Shown one piece after another: positions 19,506 to 28,604 of a stretch of 40,251 bases of DNA. The stretch spans positions 1-40,251 of the forward strand of contig WRAD01000008.1 of the NCBI GenBank assembly GCA_009780375.1. The letters are read 5' to 3'. Origin of the DNA: Bacillota bacterium (lineage in GTDB: Bacteria > Bacillota > Clostridia > Christensenellales > UBA1242). The translations under genes and the position numbers were made by a program. Each line of letters begins with the position of its first letter. Positions within the stretch are counted from its first letter, which is position 1. The notes under the pieces were generated by a model that did not search any database, was not told where the DNA came from, and saw only the letters and a program-made list of their open reading frames with translations.

Positions 19506-20222
19506 TCAATAATCCTCAAGCACTTGCATAAGATTAATCAAATCACCCCGTGTAACAATCCCAAGAGGCCTACAATTCGCCGTCCCATCTTCGGTTATTA
19601 AAATACACGCAAGTTTCCTATTATTCGTAAATGCGGTCAAAACCTCTTCAATCGTAATTTTTTGCCCGGCAAGAAGATATCTGTTGGTTGTCGGAAAAGT
19701 ACGCAAGAAATCCTCACCTGTCATGTTCTCAATGAAATCGTCAATGCTTTCACCCCGTGGAATTATATGAGAACCCATTACCTCCACAAATCTGTATTTC
19801 CGCCACACGCCTATAAGTACATTATTTTTATAAACAGGTATTGACCCATACCCCAAACGTGCCGCCTCGATGATAAGTTCCTTTAAACTCAAATGCGATG
19901 GAATCGTCGCCACATCCTTGCTTGTTAATCTCTCAATCGCAGTAGGCGGAGTCATAACAAGTTTCGCAATCTTTTCAAACAATTCCACAACCTCAATATT
20001 AGGCTCGGCTACAAGTGTCTCGGTCTTGTTATGAATAATAGCATTACGAAGCCTTGCCAAGTCAACAAGATCATCTTCATATATTCTAACAACTGTGTTT
20101 AAACTTGCACACCTTCTTATCAAATCGGTAAAAGTAACATTCGCCTTGAAATTATAAATTGTCCTCAAGCCATGATCAATTACATTATACGCATTCACAA
20201 ATCTTGTTCCATTTGTTCCCAT
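19506..20222 (-). CDS. HEPN-like N-terminal domain fused to a CBS-domain pair
   Basis: N-terminal helical region with RLRNAIIHNK (Rx4H); C-terminal two CBS-like modules (GYGSIPVYKNNVLIGVWRKYRFVEVM ... ACILITEDGTANCRPLGIVTRGDLINLM). Confidence 0.7.
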   Translation of the reverse strand: MGTNGTRFVNAYNVIDHGLRTIYNFKANVTFTDLIRRCASLNTVVRIYEDDLVDLARLRNAIIHNKTETLVAEPNIEVVELFEKIAKLVMTPPTAIERLTSKDVATIPSHLSLKELIIEAARLGYGSIPVYKNNVLIGVWRKYRFVEVMGSHIIPRGESIDDFIENMTGEDFLRTFPTTNRYLLAGQKITIEEVLTAFTNNRKLACILITEDGTANCRPLGIVTRGDLINLMQVLEDY

Positions 20223-20228
20223 AAAATC

Positions 20229-20257
20229 ATTATACCGCTTTATACACTTTTAACCAA
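20229..20257 (-). promoter_or_regulatory. Putative promoter TTGGTT-N17-TATAAT, 6 nt before ATG of the HEPN-CBS gene
   Basis: Minus strand TTGGTT 20252-20257, TATAAT 20229-20234, GATTTT, ATG. Confidence 0.6.
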
Positions 20258-20287
20258 ACAATCTTCCACTTTCAACTTCTTCCATTT

Positions 20288-22264
20288 CTATACCGCCCCA
20301 AACTCAACCTGTCTGCGTTCAAGAGATACCGAAGACACAATCACATCTAACTTGTCCCCCATCTTGTATGTTCGCTTTTTACCTACATAGGTCATCTGCT
20401 TTTCGTTAAAAGTATAATTATCCTTTGGCATATTCTCAATACGTACAAGTCCCTCAACGGTATTATCAAGATAAACAAACACACCAAAGTCACGAATACC
20501 ACTTATCGTTCCTATAAATTGTTCGCCAATTTTGTCCTTCATAAATTCCGCACGTTTCAAATTATCAACCTCACGCTCTGCCTCCGTCGAAAGCACCTCA
20601 CGCTTTGAAGATTGAATCGATGCATCAACCACAAAATCACGCATTTCTTCCATTTTGTGACTCGAAAGTTTTCTGTTAAGCATCATCTTAATTATTCTAT
20701 GTATAACAAGGTCCGGATAACGACGAATCGGAGAAGTAAAATGACAATAATGTTTTGCACCCAAACCAAAATGTCCCAAATTTTTTTCAAGGTACTTTGC
20801 CTTTGACATTGAACGAAGTGCAAGTTTTGAAATAATCTGCTCAAGTGCATCGTCAACATCCTTGTTTATGGAATCAAGCATTTCTTGATAAACTCGCCCC
20901 GAAATACTAGACGGATTAATCTTATGTTGCACCGCAAAAGGTTTAAGCGTCTCTACAAAGTCCGCAACTTTCTTAGGATCAGGTTTTTCATGAACACGAT
21001 ACACAAATGGCATATCCAAATCATTCATCTTCTTTGCAACAACCTCGTTACACAATATCATAAACGTTTCAATTATACGATGGCTTAGATACCTTGGATA
21101 CGCAACAACATCTTTAATACGACCGGTCTCCGTATCAAGAATTATCCTAGGCTCTGGAACATTAAAACTCACCTCTCCCCTTGCACGCCGCTGCCCCTCT
21201 ATAACTTTTGTAAGTACCGCCATGTTTTTAAACAAAGGAAGATATTTCTTTTTTAACTGGGCGGTCAAAAGCGAATGATGAGTCCCATCAAGAAGTTGCT
21301 GAACCTCATCATAACTAAACTTGTACTTTACATTGATAACACTCTCAACAATTTTGTGACTCAAAACATCGCCATTCGGATCAATATTCATAATTACAGA
21401 GAGTGCAAGCCTATCCACGTTTGGATGTAAACTGCATACTCCATTTGATAAAACTCTTGGCAACATTGGCAATACTCTATCCGGGAAATATACACTTGTA
21501 CCTCTTTCATATGCCTCTTTATCAAGAAAACTCCCCTCCTTGACATAATGACAAACATCGGCAATATGCACACCTAATTCCCACGTTCCATCTTCACGCT
21601 TTTCAATATGCACCGCATCATCAAGATCCTTTGCGTCATGTGGGTCAATTGTTATAATCATCTTTTTTCTCAAATCAAGACGTTTTTCTATACTCTTCTC
21701 TGACACCGGTTTTGCAACTACATTTGCCTCGTCTTCCACCTCTTTTGAAAATTCTTCATAAAGATTATGTGCCCTTATAATTGACAATATATCATTACCA
21801 ACATCACCAGGACGCCCAATCACCTCGTCAATACGCGTATTACCACAATCATCCAACCGCACAACAACCTTCTGCCCAACAAGTGAACACTCACCATCAA
21901 TAGAACACTCGATCAACTTATCATCAAAACCTGAAATATCAAAACTCTGCCCTAATCTTTCTTCGTCTGGTATGATAAAGTATCCGGTATTACTCTTCAT
22001 AAGTATCCCGACAATATTTTTTACACGTCGCTCCACAACTTCAACAATTTCACCTTCGCGACGTCGCCCCACACCAAAAGTCTTCGCAATCGAATCCGTC
22101 CAATCAACTTTTTTTTCTTTCACACGAACCAAATCACCGTGAATCGCCCCACCCAACTTTTCTTTTGCAATAAAAATGTCCTGTTCATCCACACTTGTCT
22201 TGACAAATCCAAAACCTTTCAAAGCAACATCAAGCACACCCTCGACAAAATTGGTCTTACCCAT
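20288..22264 (-). CDS. rnr: Ribonuclease R (RNB family, S1 domain)
   Basis: TIDPHDAKDLDDAVHIEKREDGTWELGVHIADVCHYV; HFTSPIRRYPDLVIHR; C-terminal S1 domain. Confidence 0.96.
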   Translation of the reverse strand: MGKTNFVEGVLDVALKGFGFVKTSVDEQDIFIAKEKLGGAIHGDLVRVKEKKVDWTDSIAKTFGVGRRREGEIVEVVERRVKNIVGILMKSNTGYFIIPDEERLGQSFDISGFDDKLIECSIDGECSLVGQKVVVRLDDCGNTRIDEVIGRPGDVGNDILSIIRAHNLYEEFSKEVEDEANVVAKPVSEKSIEKRLDLRKKMIITIDPHDAKDLDDAVHIEKREDGTWELGVHIADVCHYVKEGSFLDKEAYERGTSVYFPDRVLPMLPRVLSNGVCSLHPNVDRLALSVIMNIDPNGDVLSHKIVESVINVKYKFSYDEVQQLLDGTHHSLLTAQLKKKYLPLFKNMAVLTKVIEGQRRARGEVSFNVPEPRIILDTETGRIKDVVAYPRYLSHRIIETFMILCNEVVAKKMNDLDMPFVYRVHEKPDPKKVADFVETLKPFAVQHKINPSSISGRVYQEMLDSINKDVDDALEQIISKLALRSMSKAKYLEKNLGHFGLGAKHYCHFTSPIRRYPDLVIHRIIKMMLNRKLSSHKMEEMRDFVVDASIQSSKREVLSTEAEREVDNLKRAEFMKDKIGEQFIGTISGIRDFGVFVYLDNTVEGLVRIENMPKDNYTFNEKQMTYVGKKRTYKMGDKLDVIVSSVSLERRQVEFGAV

Positions 22265-22271
22265 AGCCTTT

Positions 22272-22301
22272 ATTATACCACATCCTCACACAAATTGACA
22301 A
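22272..22301 (-). promoter_or_regulatory. Putative promoter TTGTCA-N18-TATAAT, 7 nt before the rnr ATG
   Basis: Minus strand TTGTCA 22296-22301, TATAAT 22272-22277. Confidence 0.65.
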
Positions 22302-22343
22302 TTTTCCAGATATTCATCATCTTTATATTAGAAGTTAAGTAAA

Positions 22344-23249
22344 TTACATCTCCCAAACATCACCAAATTCATAACCCGCACCTTTAACCTTGGGAATTAA
22401 AACCTCTAACATCGTTGGCATCCCTGCATTTGAAATATGGAAAAGCATTATATTGCCATCATGAATTCGCTCCATTACCTTATCTGCACTCTTTTGTGCA
22501 TTAATTGGCTCTTTGCCCCAATCCACAATTGCACTAGACCACATAACCGTTCTCAAACCCTGTTCACTTGCAATTCTTACCGTCCTTTCACACATTCTAC
22601 CCTTTCCTGGTCTAAAAAGTGTCAAAGGCTTACCATATAACTCTCCATATCGCTCACCAAACATTGTGTTAAATTCCGCAATATCTGCGGTAATTGCATC
22701 CTCACCAAGTGTTGGCAAATCCTTATGCTTGTTCGTGTGATTTCCAATCATATGCCCATCATTTATCATTCGCGCCACAAGTTCTTCCGAATTCAAATAA
22801 TGCCCACAAAGAAAAAAGACCGCCTTTATATCATTTGCCTTCAGTACATCTAAAACTTTGTCTGTATGTCCCGCCTCATATCCCAAGTCAAATGTAATAT
22901 AAACTTTTTTTTGTTCCGATTGCTCACCACCTGCTTCACTATCATTGTCTTTTGAATCTACAAAATAAAGTCCATCATATTTTTTTAAAAGTTCCATACT
23001 TCCCGATGGAGGTGTCGGCACACGCCCTTTTCCATAACCGCCAAGACCCCAACTTATAGGTTTCGATGTTGCACCTACACTCACATTCTCAAAATTCGAA
23101 TTCCCAAAAGCATTACCCGTTAACGCCCCACCAATGCAAACCCCAATCACAACACAAACAATGCCCAATTTCAAAAATCTCTTCATGAACGTATTGTTTG
23201 CCGAATCATTGATATATATACAAACAACAAAACATCTTGTAAAAATCAA
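22344..23249 (-). CDS. Polysaccharide deacetylase family protein (PdaA/NodB-like), secreted; start uncertain (23249 or 23186)
   Basis: YITFDLGYEAGHTDKVLDVLKANDIKAVFFLCGHYL; MIGNHTNKHKDLP; LFRPGKG; WSSAIVDWGKEP; N-terminal signal/TM helix. Confidence 0.9.
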   Translation of the reverse strand: MIFTRCFVVCIYINDSANNTFMKRFLKLGIVCVVIGVCIGGALTGNAFGNSNFENVSVGATSKPISWGLGGYGKGRVPTPPSGSMELLKKYDGLYFVDSKDNDSEAGGEQSEQKKVYITFDLGYEAGHTDKVLDVLKANDIKAVFFLCGHYLNSEELVARMINDGHMIGNHTNKHKDLPTLGEDAITADIAEFNTMFGERYGELYGKPLTLFRPGKGRMCERTVRIASEQGLRTVMWSSAIVDWGKEPINAQKSADKVMERIHDGNIMLFHISNAGMPTMLEVLIPKVKGAGYEFGDVWEM

Positions 23250-23251
23250 CC

Positions 23252-23491
23252 TTACTTAAGTTCACTCAAATATACAACAACATCATTAACCGTCTTGAAA
23301 TTCATTGCTGTTTCATCAGGAATAACAACTTCATAATCCTCTTCAAGGGTCATAAGCATTTCTACAATATCAAGACTATCTGCACCTAAATCTTCCATAA
23401 CACGATGTTCCAACTTAATATCCTCTGGTTTTTTACGAATTTGTTTCGCAATTACATCACGTACTTTTAAAAATACAGCTTCTTTTTCCAT
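23252..23491 (-). CDS. acpP: Acyl carrier protein (start at MEKEAVFLK, not the longer ORF-track start)
   Basis: DLGADSLDIVEMLMTLEEDYEVVIPDE with phosphopantetheine Ser. Confidence 0.95.
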   Translation of the reverse strand: MEKEAVFLKVRDVIAKQIRKKPEDIKLEHRVMEDLGADSLDIVEMLMTLEEDYEVVIPDETAMNFKTVNDVVVYLSELK

Positions 23492-23497
23492 AAGACA

Positions 23498-23503
23498 ATT
23501 ATA
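23498..23503 (-). promoter_or_regulatory. -10-like TATAAT 6 nt before the acpP ATG
   Basis: Minus strand TATAAT-TGTCTT-ATGGAAAAAG; no SD. Confidence 0.5.
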
Positions 23504-23600
23504 CAACAACACATGTAAAATACATACCAAAAGATTGACAAAATTCAAAAGAAATGTTATAATAATTACGAATAATATTTATCAAAGGGGAGGTAAAATT

Positions 23601-24023
23601 ATGGGAAGAAGAGTAACAATAATCGCTAATTCTCAAGGCAAGGCAAAACGCCGTTTTAATCAACCCTTGTCGATTATGCTTGCATTTGCATTAATAACCG
23701 TACTTGCAATCCTCTCATTCCAGGCAATTGCATTCGTCATTACAAATCACCGGTCATCAATTCGCCATACAATAACAATACAATACGAACACGTAATTCT
23801 ACCACCTAACATACTCTCAAACACAGACTGCCCTTTTACATTTACCCAGAAAATTTCTGTCAAAACAAATACATTGTTTGATTTCGTACCGCAATCCAAT
23901 CACCCAAACGAAGTATTCTCTGGTTGGTTCACCTGTGAAAATCACCTAGAATTATTCGACCTAACCACACCGATAACAAAAAACATGCCTTTGTTTGGAT
24001 ATTTTATCTATAACTCACACTAG
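23601..24023 (+). CDS. Small membrane-anchored protein with one InlB-B/Listeria-Bacteroides-like repeat
   Basis: SD GGGGAGG before ATGGGAAGAAGAG; N-terminal TM; NEVFSGWFTCENHLELFDLTTPITKNMPLFGYF resembles the repeat. Confidence 0.6.
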   Translation: MGRRVTIIANSQGKAKRRFNQPLSIMLAFALITVLAILSFQAIAFVITNHRSSIRHTITIQYEHVILPPNILSNTDCPFTFTQKISVKTNTLFDFVPQSNHPNEVFSGWFTCENHLELFDLTTPITKNMPLFGYFIYNSH

Positions 24024-24356
24024 GCCCGCTCTTTTTAAAATAATTTCCATAGATTTTTGAATTTCCATCGGCTTAAACTTATCAATACCTTCTTTTGCTA
24101 CAAATATAATGCTATGATGTTCTTTAATCATTGGCAACAACGGTTTAACCGCATCTCTCATTCGTCTTACCACCTTATGCCTCACCACACTATTCCCTAC
24201 TTTCTTACTAACCGAAAAGCCTATCTTGATTTTTGAATCTCGCATTCTTGCAAACACAAAAACAAGGGTAAGCATATCATTTCCATAATGCTTGCCCTTT
24301 TTGTAAATATAATTAAAACTTTTACGTTTTTTTAATCTAAATTGTTTTTTTAACAT
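24015..24356 (-). CDS. rnpA: Ribonuclease P protein component
   Basis: FRLKKRKSFNYIYKKGKHYGNDMLTLVF; KIGFSVSKKVGNSVVRHKVVRRMRDAV. Confidence 0.95.
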   Translation of the reverse strand: MLKKQFRLKKRKSFNYIYKKGKHYGNDMLTLVFVFARMRDSKIKIGFSVSKKVGNSVVRHKVVRRMRDAVKPLLPMIKEHHSIIFVAKEGIDKFKPMEIQKSMEIILKRAGLV

Positions 24357-24483
24357 AATGATTTATCCATTAAGACCTAAAACTTCTTCTTGTAATCTTT
24401 CTTTTGCAAGATGCGTAAATCCATCATAATCATTATGCACCAGAAAAATTATAAATTGATTTTGCCTATCTAGACTAAATCAC

Positions 24484-24618
24484 CTACGCAGAAAGTTGTT
24501 TCCTTCCACGTGCACGACGACGCTTTAAAACACGACGACCTGTTGCCGACGCCATTCTTGCACGAAACCCGTGAACTTTACTGCGTTTTCTTTTTTTAGG
24601 TTGAAATGTCCTTTTCAT
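24484..24618 (-). CDS. rpmH: 50S ribosomal protein bL34 (44 aa, missing from the ORF track)
   Basis: Translation [52 protein letters not shown] upstream. Confidence 0.98.
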   Translation of the reverse strand: MKRTFQPKKRKRSKVHGFRARMASATGRRVLKRRRARGRKQLSA

Positions 24619-24687
24619 CTTAATCCTCCAGTTTCAGAAATTAATCTCTTATATTGTTGCTTGTTATATTCCACTTTTTAAAACCTG

Positions 24688-25197
24688 TTACACAAGTTCA
24701 ACAAGTGCCATCGCCGCATCATCACCACGACGATTTCCAAGTTTCATAATACGTGTATATCCACCACCCTGCCCAAGTTCTTTCGCACGCTTTGCATACT
24801 TAGGTGCAAGTTCATTAAAAATCTTCTCCACAAGTGGATGATTAATATGTTTCGTCCTTGCTGTAAATTGTGCTTTACTCTCTTCCTTACTTTTAACTTC
24901 ATGAAGATCATAAACTTTTGCCATAATGCGACGACGTGCCGCCAATTTTTGTGGGCCATCAATAAGAACCTTACGCTTTGACTTCACACCTTTCGCGTTA
25001 ACAACATCTTTTTCCACTTTAATTGTGTCTGTATATGTATTAATCGCAAGCGTCAAAAGTTTCTCCGCCGCCGAGCGTACAGATTTTGCCTTTGCAACTG
25101 TTGTTTCAAGCTGTCCATTCCACAATAAAAAACTCACTTGATTTCTCAAAACCGCAAGTCTTTGATCGGTTGGTCTTCCTAATTTTTTGTTTCCCAT
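24688..25197 (-). CDS. rplQ: 50S ribosomal protein bL17
   Basis: MGNKKLGRPTDQRLAVLRNQVSFLLWNGQLETTVAKAKSVRSAAEKLLT. Confidence 0.96.
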   Translation of the reverse strand: MGNKKLGRPTDQRLAVLRNQVSFLLWNGQLETTVAKAKSVRSAAEKLLTLAINTYTDTIKVEKDVVNAKGVKSKRKVLIDGPQKLAARRRIMAKVYDLHEVKSKEESKAQFTARTKHINHPLVEKIFNELAPKYAKRAKELGQGGGYTRIMKLGNRRGDDAAMALVELV

Positions 25198-25362
25198 TTG
25201 TTACTCCTTTTACGTACCAGACAATCCTTCTATCGTTGTCCGCCACCATTCATATCCATCATTCTACATCAATCAAATGTTCGCTGTCAATATTTTCCTA
25301 AATGTATCAAGATTCCTAAATAAATTCATCGTCCCCAAACCCATCTAACGATATCGAATACA

Positions 25363-26325
25363 CTATATATTTTCCTCTTCAACCCTCAATCCCAACCCAA
25401 GTTGTTCAAGTTTCAAAATAATTTCATCAAGCGACTTTGATCCAAGATTACGAACCCTTAACATCTCTTCTTTTGTACGTCGTGTAAGGTCATCAATAGT
25501 ATTAATGTTCGCACGCTTAAGGCAATTACTTGAACGTGGACTCAATTCCATGTCCTCAATACTTGTTTCAAGAAGTTTAACTTTTGTGTCTTCTTTGCGG
25601 TCAACAAGTGTAACCGTATTTACCAAACTTTCAACAAGATCAACAAATATTTGAAGATGGTCTTGAACAAGCCTTGCCGACAAAGATACAACTTCCTTTG
25701 CATCAACTGAACCATTTGTTGTAACTTCAATTGTTAACTTATCATAATCAATTCTTTGTCCAACACGAGCCGCTTCAACATAGTAATTCACTTTTTCAAC
25801 CGGACTAAAAAGACTGTCAATTGCAATTGTACCAATATTATCTGTCGCACCTTTATGCTCGCGTGCAACAACGTACCCACGGCCACGTCCAACACTTATT
25901 TCCATGTTAATCTCTTGTCCACCATCAAGCGTGCAAACAAGCAAATCTGGATTACATATTGTAATTTCACTTGAATATTCTAAATCCTTTGCATAAACCG
26001 GACCTTCTTTTTTTGTCTTAAGTCGCATGGTCCCTTTATAGGCAATATCCTGACTAATTGTCCTAAGCACAAGGCTCTTAAGATTAAGAACAATGTCTGT
26101 AACATCTTCAACAACCCCTTTAATCGTCGAAAATTCATGTTGCACACCTTCAATTTTAACCGCGGTAACCGCCGCTCCTGGCAAATTCGACAAAAGCACC
26201 CTACGAAGCATATTTCCAAGCGTATTCCCATAACCACGCTCAAGTGGTTCGATTACAAACTTTGCATTTTTACCACTCGTACTTTCTGTAACGGCAATCT
26301 TCGGTTTTTCAAGTTCCATTTTCAT
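25363..26325 (-). CDS. rpoA: DNA-directed RNA polymerase subunit alpha
   Basis: FVIEPLERGYGNTLGNMLRRVLLSNLPGAAVTAVKIEGVQHEFSTIKGVVEDV; alpha-CTD at the end. Confidence 0.98.
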   Translation of the reverse strand: MKMELEKPKIAVTESTSGKNAKFVIEPLERGYGNTLGNMLRRVLLSNLPGAAVTAVKIEGVQHEFSTIKGVVEDVTDIVLNLKSLVLRTISQDIAYKGTMRLKTKKEGPVYAKDLEYSSEITICNPDLLVCTLDGGQEINMEISVGRGRGYVVAREHKGATDNIGTIAIDSLFSPVEKVNYYVEAARVGQRIDYDKLTIEVTTNGSVDAKEVVSLSARLVQDHLQIFVDLVESLVNTVTLVDRKEDTKVKLLETSIEDMELSPRSSNCLKRANINTIDDLTRRTKEEMLRVRNLGSKSLDEIILKLEQLGLGLRVEEENI

Positions 26326-26393
26326 TTTGCATCTCCTCCTATATTTTCAAAGCGGGTACGCACACAGGCTCACCCCTACACAAGACAAAGAAT

Positions 26394-27014
26394 TTATCTA
26401 GAATAAAGTTCAATGATAAGGTTTTCCTGTATATTAAGATCAATATCATCTCTTTGTGGCAAGTCAAGAATTACACCTGACAATTTTGCACCATTAAACT
26501 CAAGCCATTTTGGGAATACCATTTTTTGGTTTTTCAATTCCTTAAACATTTCAAGATCTTTTTTGTTTTCTTTAATAGCAATTACATCGCCCTTTTTCGT
26601 AAGGTAAGACGCAATGTTAACCGATTTTCCATTTACGGTAATGTGACGGTGCGAAACAATTTGACGCGCCTCTGCTCTTGACGAACCAATACCCATACGA
26701 TAAACAACGTTATCTAAACGACGCTCAAGCAACGAAAGAAGATTTTCACCGGTAACACCTTTAAGACGCACCGCCTCTTCATATGTTTTACGAAATTGAC
26801 GCTCTAACACACCGTATGCACGTTTAACTTTTTGCTTTTCACGCAACTGTGTACCATATTCTTTTTCTTTTCTACGCATAAGGCCATGTTGTCCTGGCAC
26901 AACTGGACGACGTTCCATTGCACATTTTGGTCCAACACATCGCTCGCCCTTAAGGAATAATTTCATCCCCTCACGACGACATTGTCTGCATTTTGCTCCT
27001 GTATCTCTTGCCAT
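26394..27014 (-). CDS. rpsD: 30S ribosomal protein uS4
   Basis: EKQKVKRAYGVLERQFRKTYEEA; LLSLLERRLDNVVYRMGIGSSRAEARQIVSHRHITVNG. Confidence 0.97.
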   Translation of the reverse strand: MARDTGAKCRQCRREGMKLFLKGERCVGPKCAMERRPVVPGQHGLMRRKEKEYGTQLREKQKVKRAYGVLERQFRKTYEEAVRLKGVTGENLLSLLERRLDNVVYRMGIGSSRAEARQIVSHRHITVNGKSVNIASYLTKKGDVIAIKENKKDLEMFKELKNQKMVFPKWLEFNGAKLSGVILDLPQRDDIDLNIQENLIIELYSR

Positions 27015-27126
27015 TATTTCCTCCTATCGCGATGGCGAACCTCTTTACACAAAATCGCTTCATCAAAGTTCAACTCCCAACACTTTTTCTTTTTAAATTT
27101 ATCTGATGTTCACAAAGTCTAATTAA

Positions 27127-27555
27127 TTATTTTCTACGGCGTTTTGGTGGACGACATCCATTATGTGCGACCGGACTTACATCCTTAATAGATGTAATTT
27201 CAAGCCCAGCGGTCTGCAACGCACGAATAGCATTTTCACGCCCATGCCCAGGTCCTTTAACAATAACATCAACACGTTTTACACCAAGTTCCTTCGCCGC
27301 AACTCCTGCCTTTTCTGCGGTTACCTGTGCCGCAAAAGGTGTAGATTTACGCGAGCCTTTAAACCCACTTGTACCACCACTTGCCCATGTTTGCGTTGCA
27401 CCCGACCCATCCGCAATAGTAACAATTGTATTATTAAACGATGCCGAGATATAGGCTTTACCATGTACAACACTATGCGTAGGTTTTTTCTTACGCTTTG
27501 TTGTAGGTTTTTTCTTCATTTGTGGCTTTGGTTTTGGTGCTTCTTTCTTTGCCAT
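27127..27555 (-). CDS. rpsK: 30S ribosomal protein uS11
   Basis: [44 protein letters not shown]. Confidence 0.97.
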   Translation of the reverse strand: MAKKEAPKPKPQMKKKPTTKRKKKPTHSVVHGKAYISASFNNTIVTIADGSGATQTWASGGTSGFKGSRKSTPFAAQVTAEKAGVAAKELGVKRVDVIVKGPGHGRENAIRALQTAGLEITSIKDVSPVAHNGCRPPKRRRK

Positions 27556-27606
27556 GTTTTGTTCATTCCTCCAGTTTATTATGTTTCTGTTTACAGAACC
27601 TTTAAA

Positions 27607-27978
27607 TTACTTTTTCTTACTGCGCGTAACCATTTTCTTTGGTCCTTTACGTGTACGTGCATTTTGCTTACTTGATTGCCCACGAACAGGCAATCCTTTA
27701 CGATGTCGTATTCCACGATAACAACCAATCTCTGTAAGACGTTTAATGTTAAGCATAACTTCACGCTTCGCATCACCCTCAACCGGTACATTCTTATCAA
27801 TGTATGTACGAATTGTATTAATTTGATCTTCGCTTAAATCCTTAACCCTTGTTGTTGGGTCGATGTTTGTCGCCGCACAAATCTTATCCGCCATTGGCTG
27901 ACCAATCCCATAAATATAACAAAGTGAAAACTTTACCTGTTTATCCTTCGGAATATCAATACCTGCTATACGTGCCAT
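27607..27978 (-). CDS. rpsM: 30S ribosomal protein uS13
   Basis: [43 protein letters not shown]. Confidence 0.97.
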   Translation of the reverse strand: MARIAGIDIPKDKQVKFSLCYIYGIGQPMADKICAATNIDPTTRVKDLSEDQINTIRTYIDKNVPVEGDAKREVMLNIKRLTEIGCYRGIRHRKGLPVRGQSSKQNARTRKGPKKMVTRSKKK

Positions 27979-28032
27979 GTCATCTCCTTTTCGTCATTAA
28001 CTTTTAAATCCACACTGGATCAAGCATTTTAT

Positions 28033-28149
28033 CTACCCTTGCGTTTGCTTGTGCTTTGCATTCTTAGGACAAATTACCATAACTTTTCCATTACGCTTTA
28101 TCACTTTACAGGCATCGCACATTGGTTTAACTCCTGCTCTTATTTTCAT
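28033..28149 (-). CDS. rpmJ: 50S ribosomal protein bL36 (38 aa, missing from the ORF track)
   Basis: Translation [42 protein letters not shown] overlap with the infA stop. Confidence 0.97.
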   Translation of the reverse strand: MKIRAGVKPMCDACKVIKRNGKVMVICPKNAKHKQTQG

Positions 28150-28397
28150 GATTGTCCTCCCTTACTTCTCCACACAATTCTTCCTCTTGTCAAATCATAC
28201 GGCGAGAGCTCTACCTTAACCATATCACCCTCAATAATCTTTATATTATTTTTGTAAAGCTTTCCTGCAAGATGTCCGATGACGATGTGGCTTTTTCCTG
28301 TACGTGCATTTGTAATTTCCACTTTAAACTGGGCATTACGCATCACTTCAACAACCTGTCCTTCAACCTCAATTACGCCTTCTTTCTCTTTCCCCAA
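28146..28397 (-). CDS. infA: Translation initiation factor IF-1, probable TTG start
   Basis: [23 protein letters not shown]...[24 protein letters not shown] preceded by AAAGGGAGAGG. Confidence 0.9.
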   Translation of the reverse strand: MGKEKEGVIEVEGQVVEVMRNAQFKVEITNARTGKSHIVIGHLAGKLYKNNIKIIEGDMVKVELSPYDLTRGRIVWRSKGGQS

Positions 28398-28604
28398 AGA
28401 AACCTCTCCCTTTACCAAAATAATTTTCAATGTCATCTAAAAATAACACTGTCCATAGGACAAATTCTAGCACAAATTATACGCCCCACAATATACTAAT
28501 CTTATATTATAACAATCAATTTAACCTTAACTAAAGACTCTTCAACCACGGGTCATCAATTGACCAAAGCTTTTGCTATTTTTATGCTTTATTCATTATG
28601 CAAG

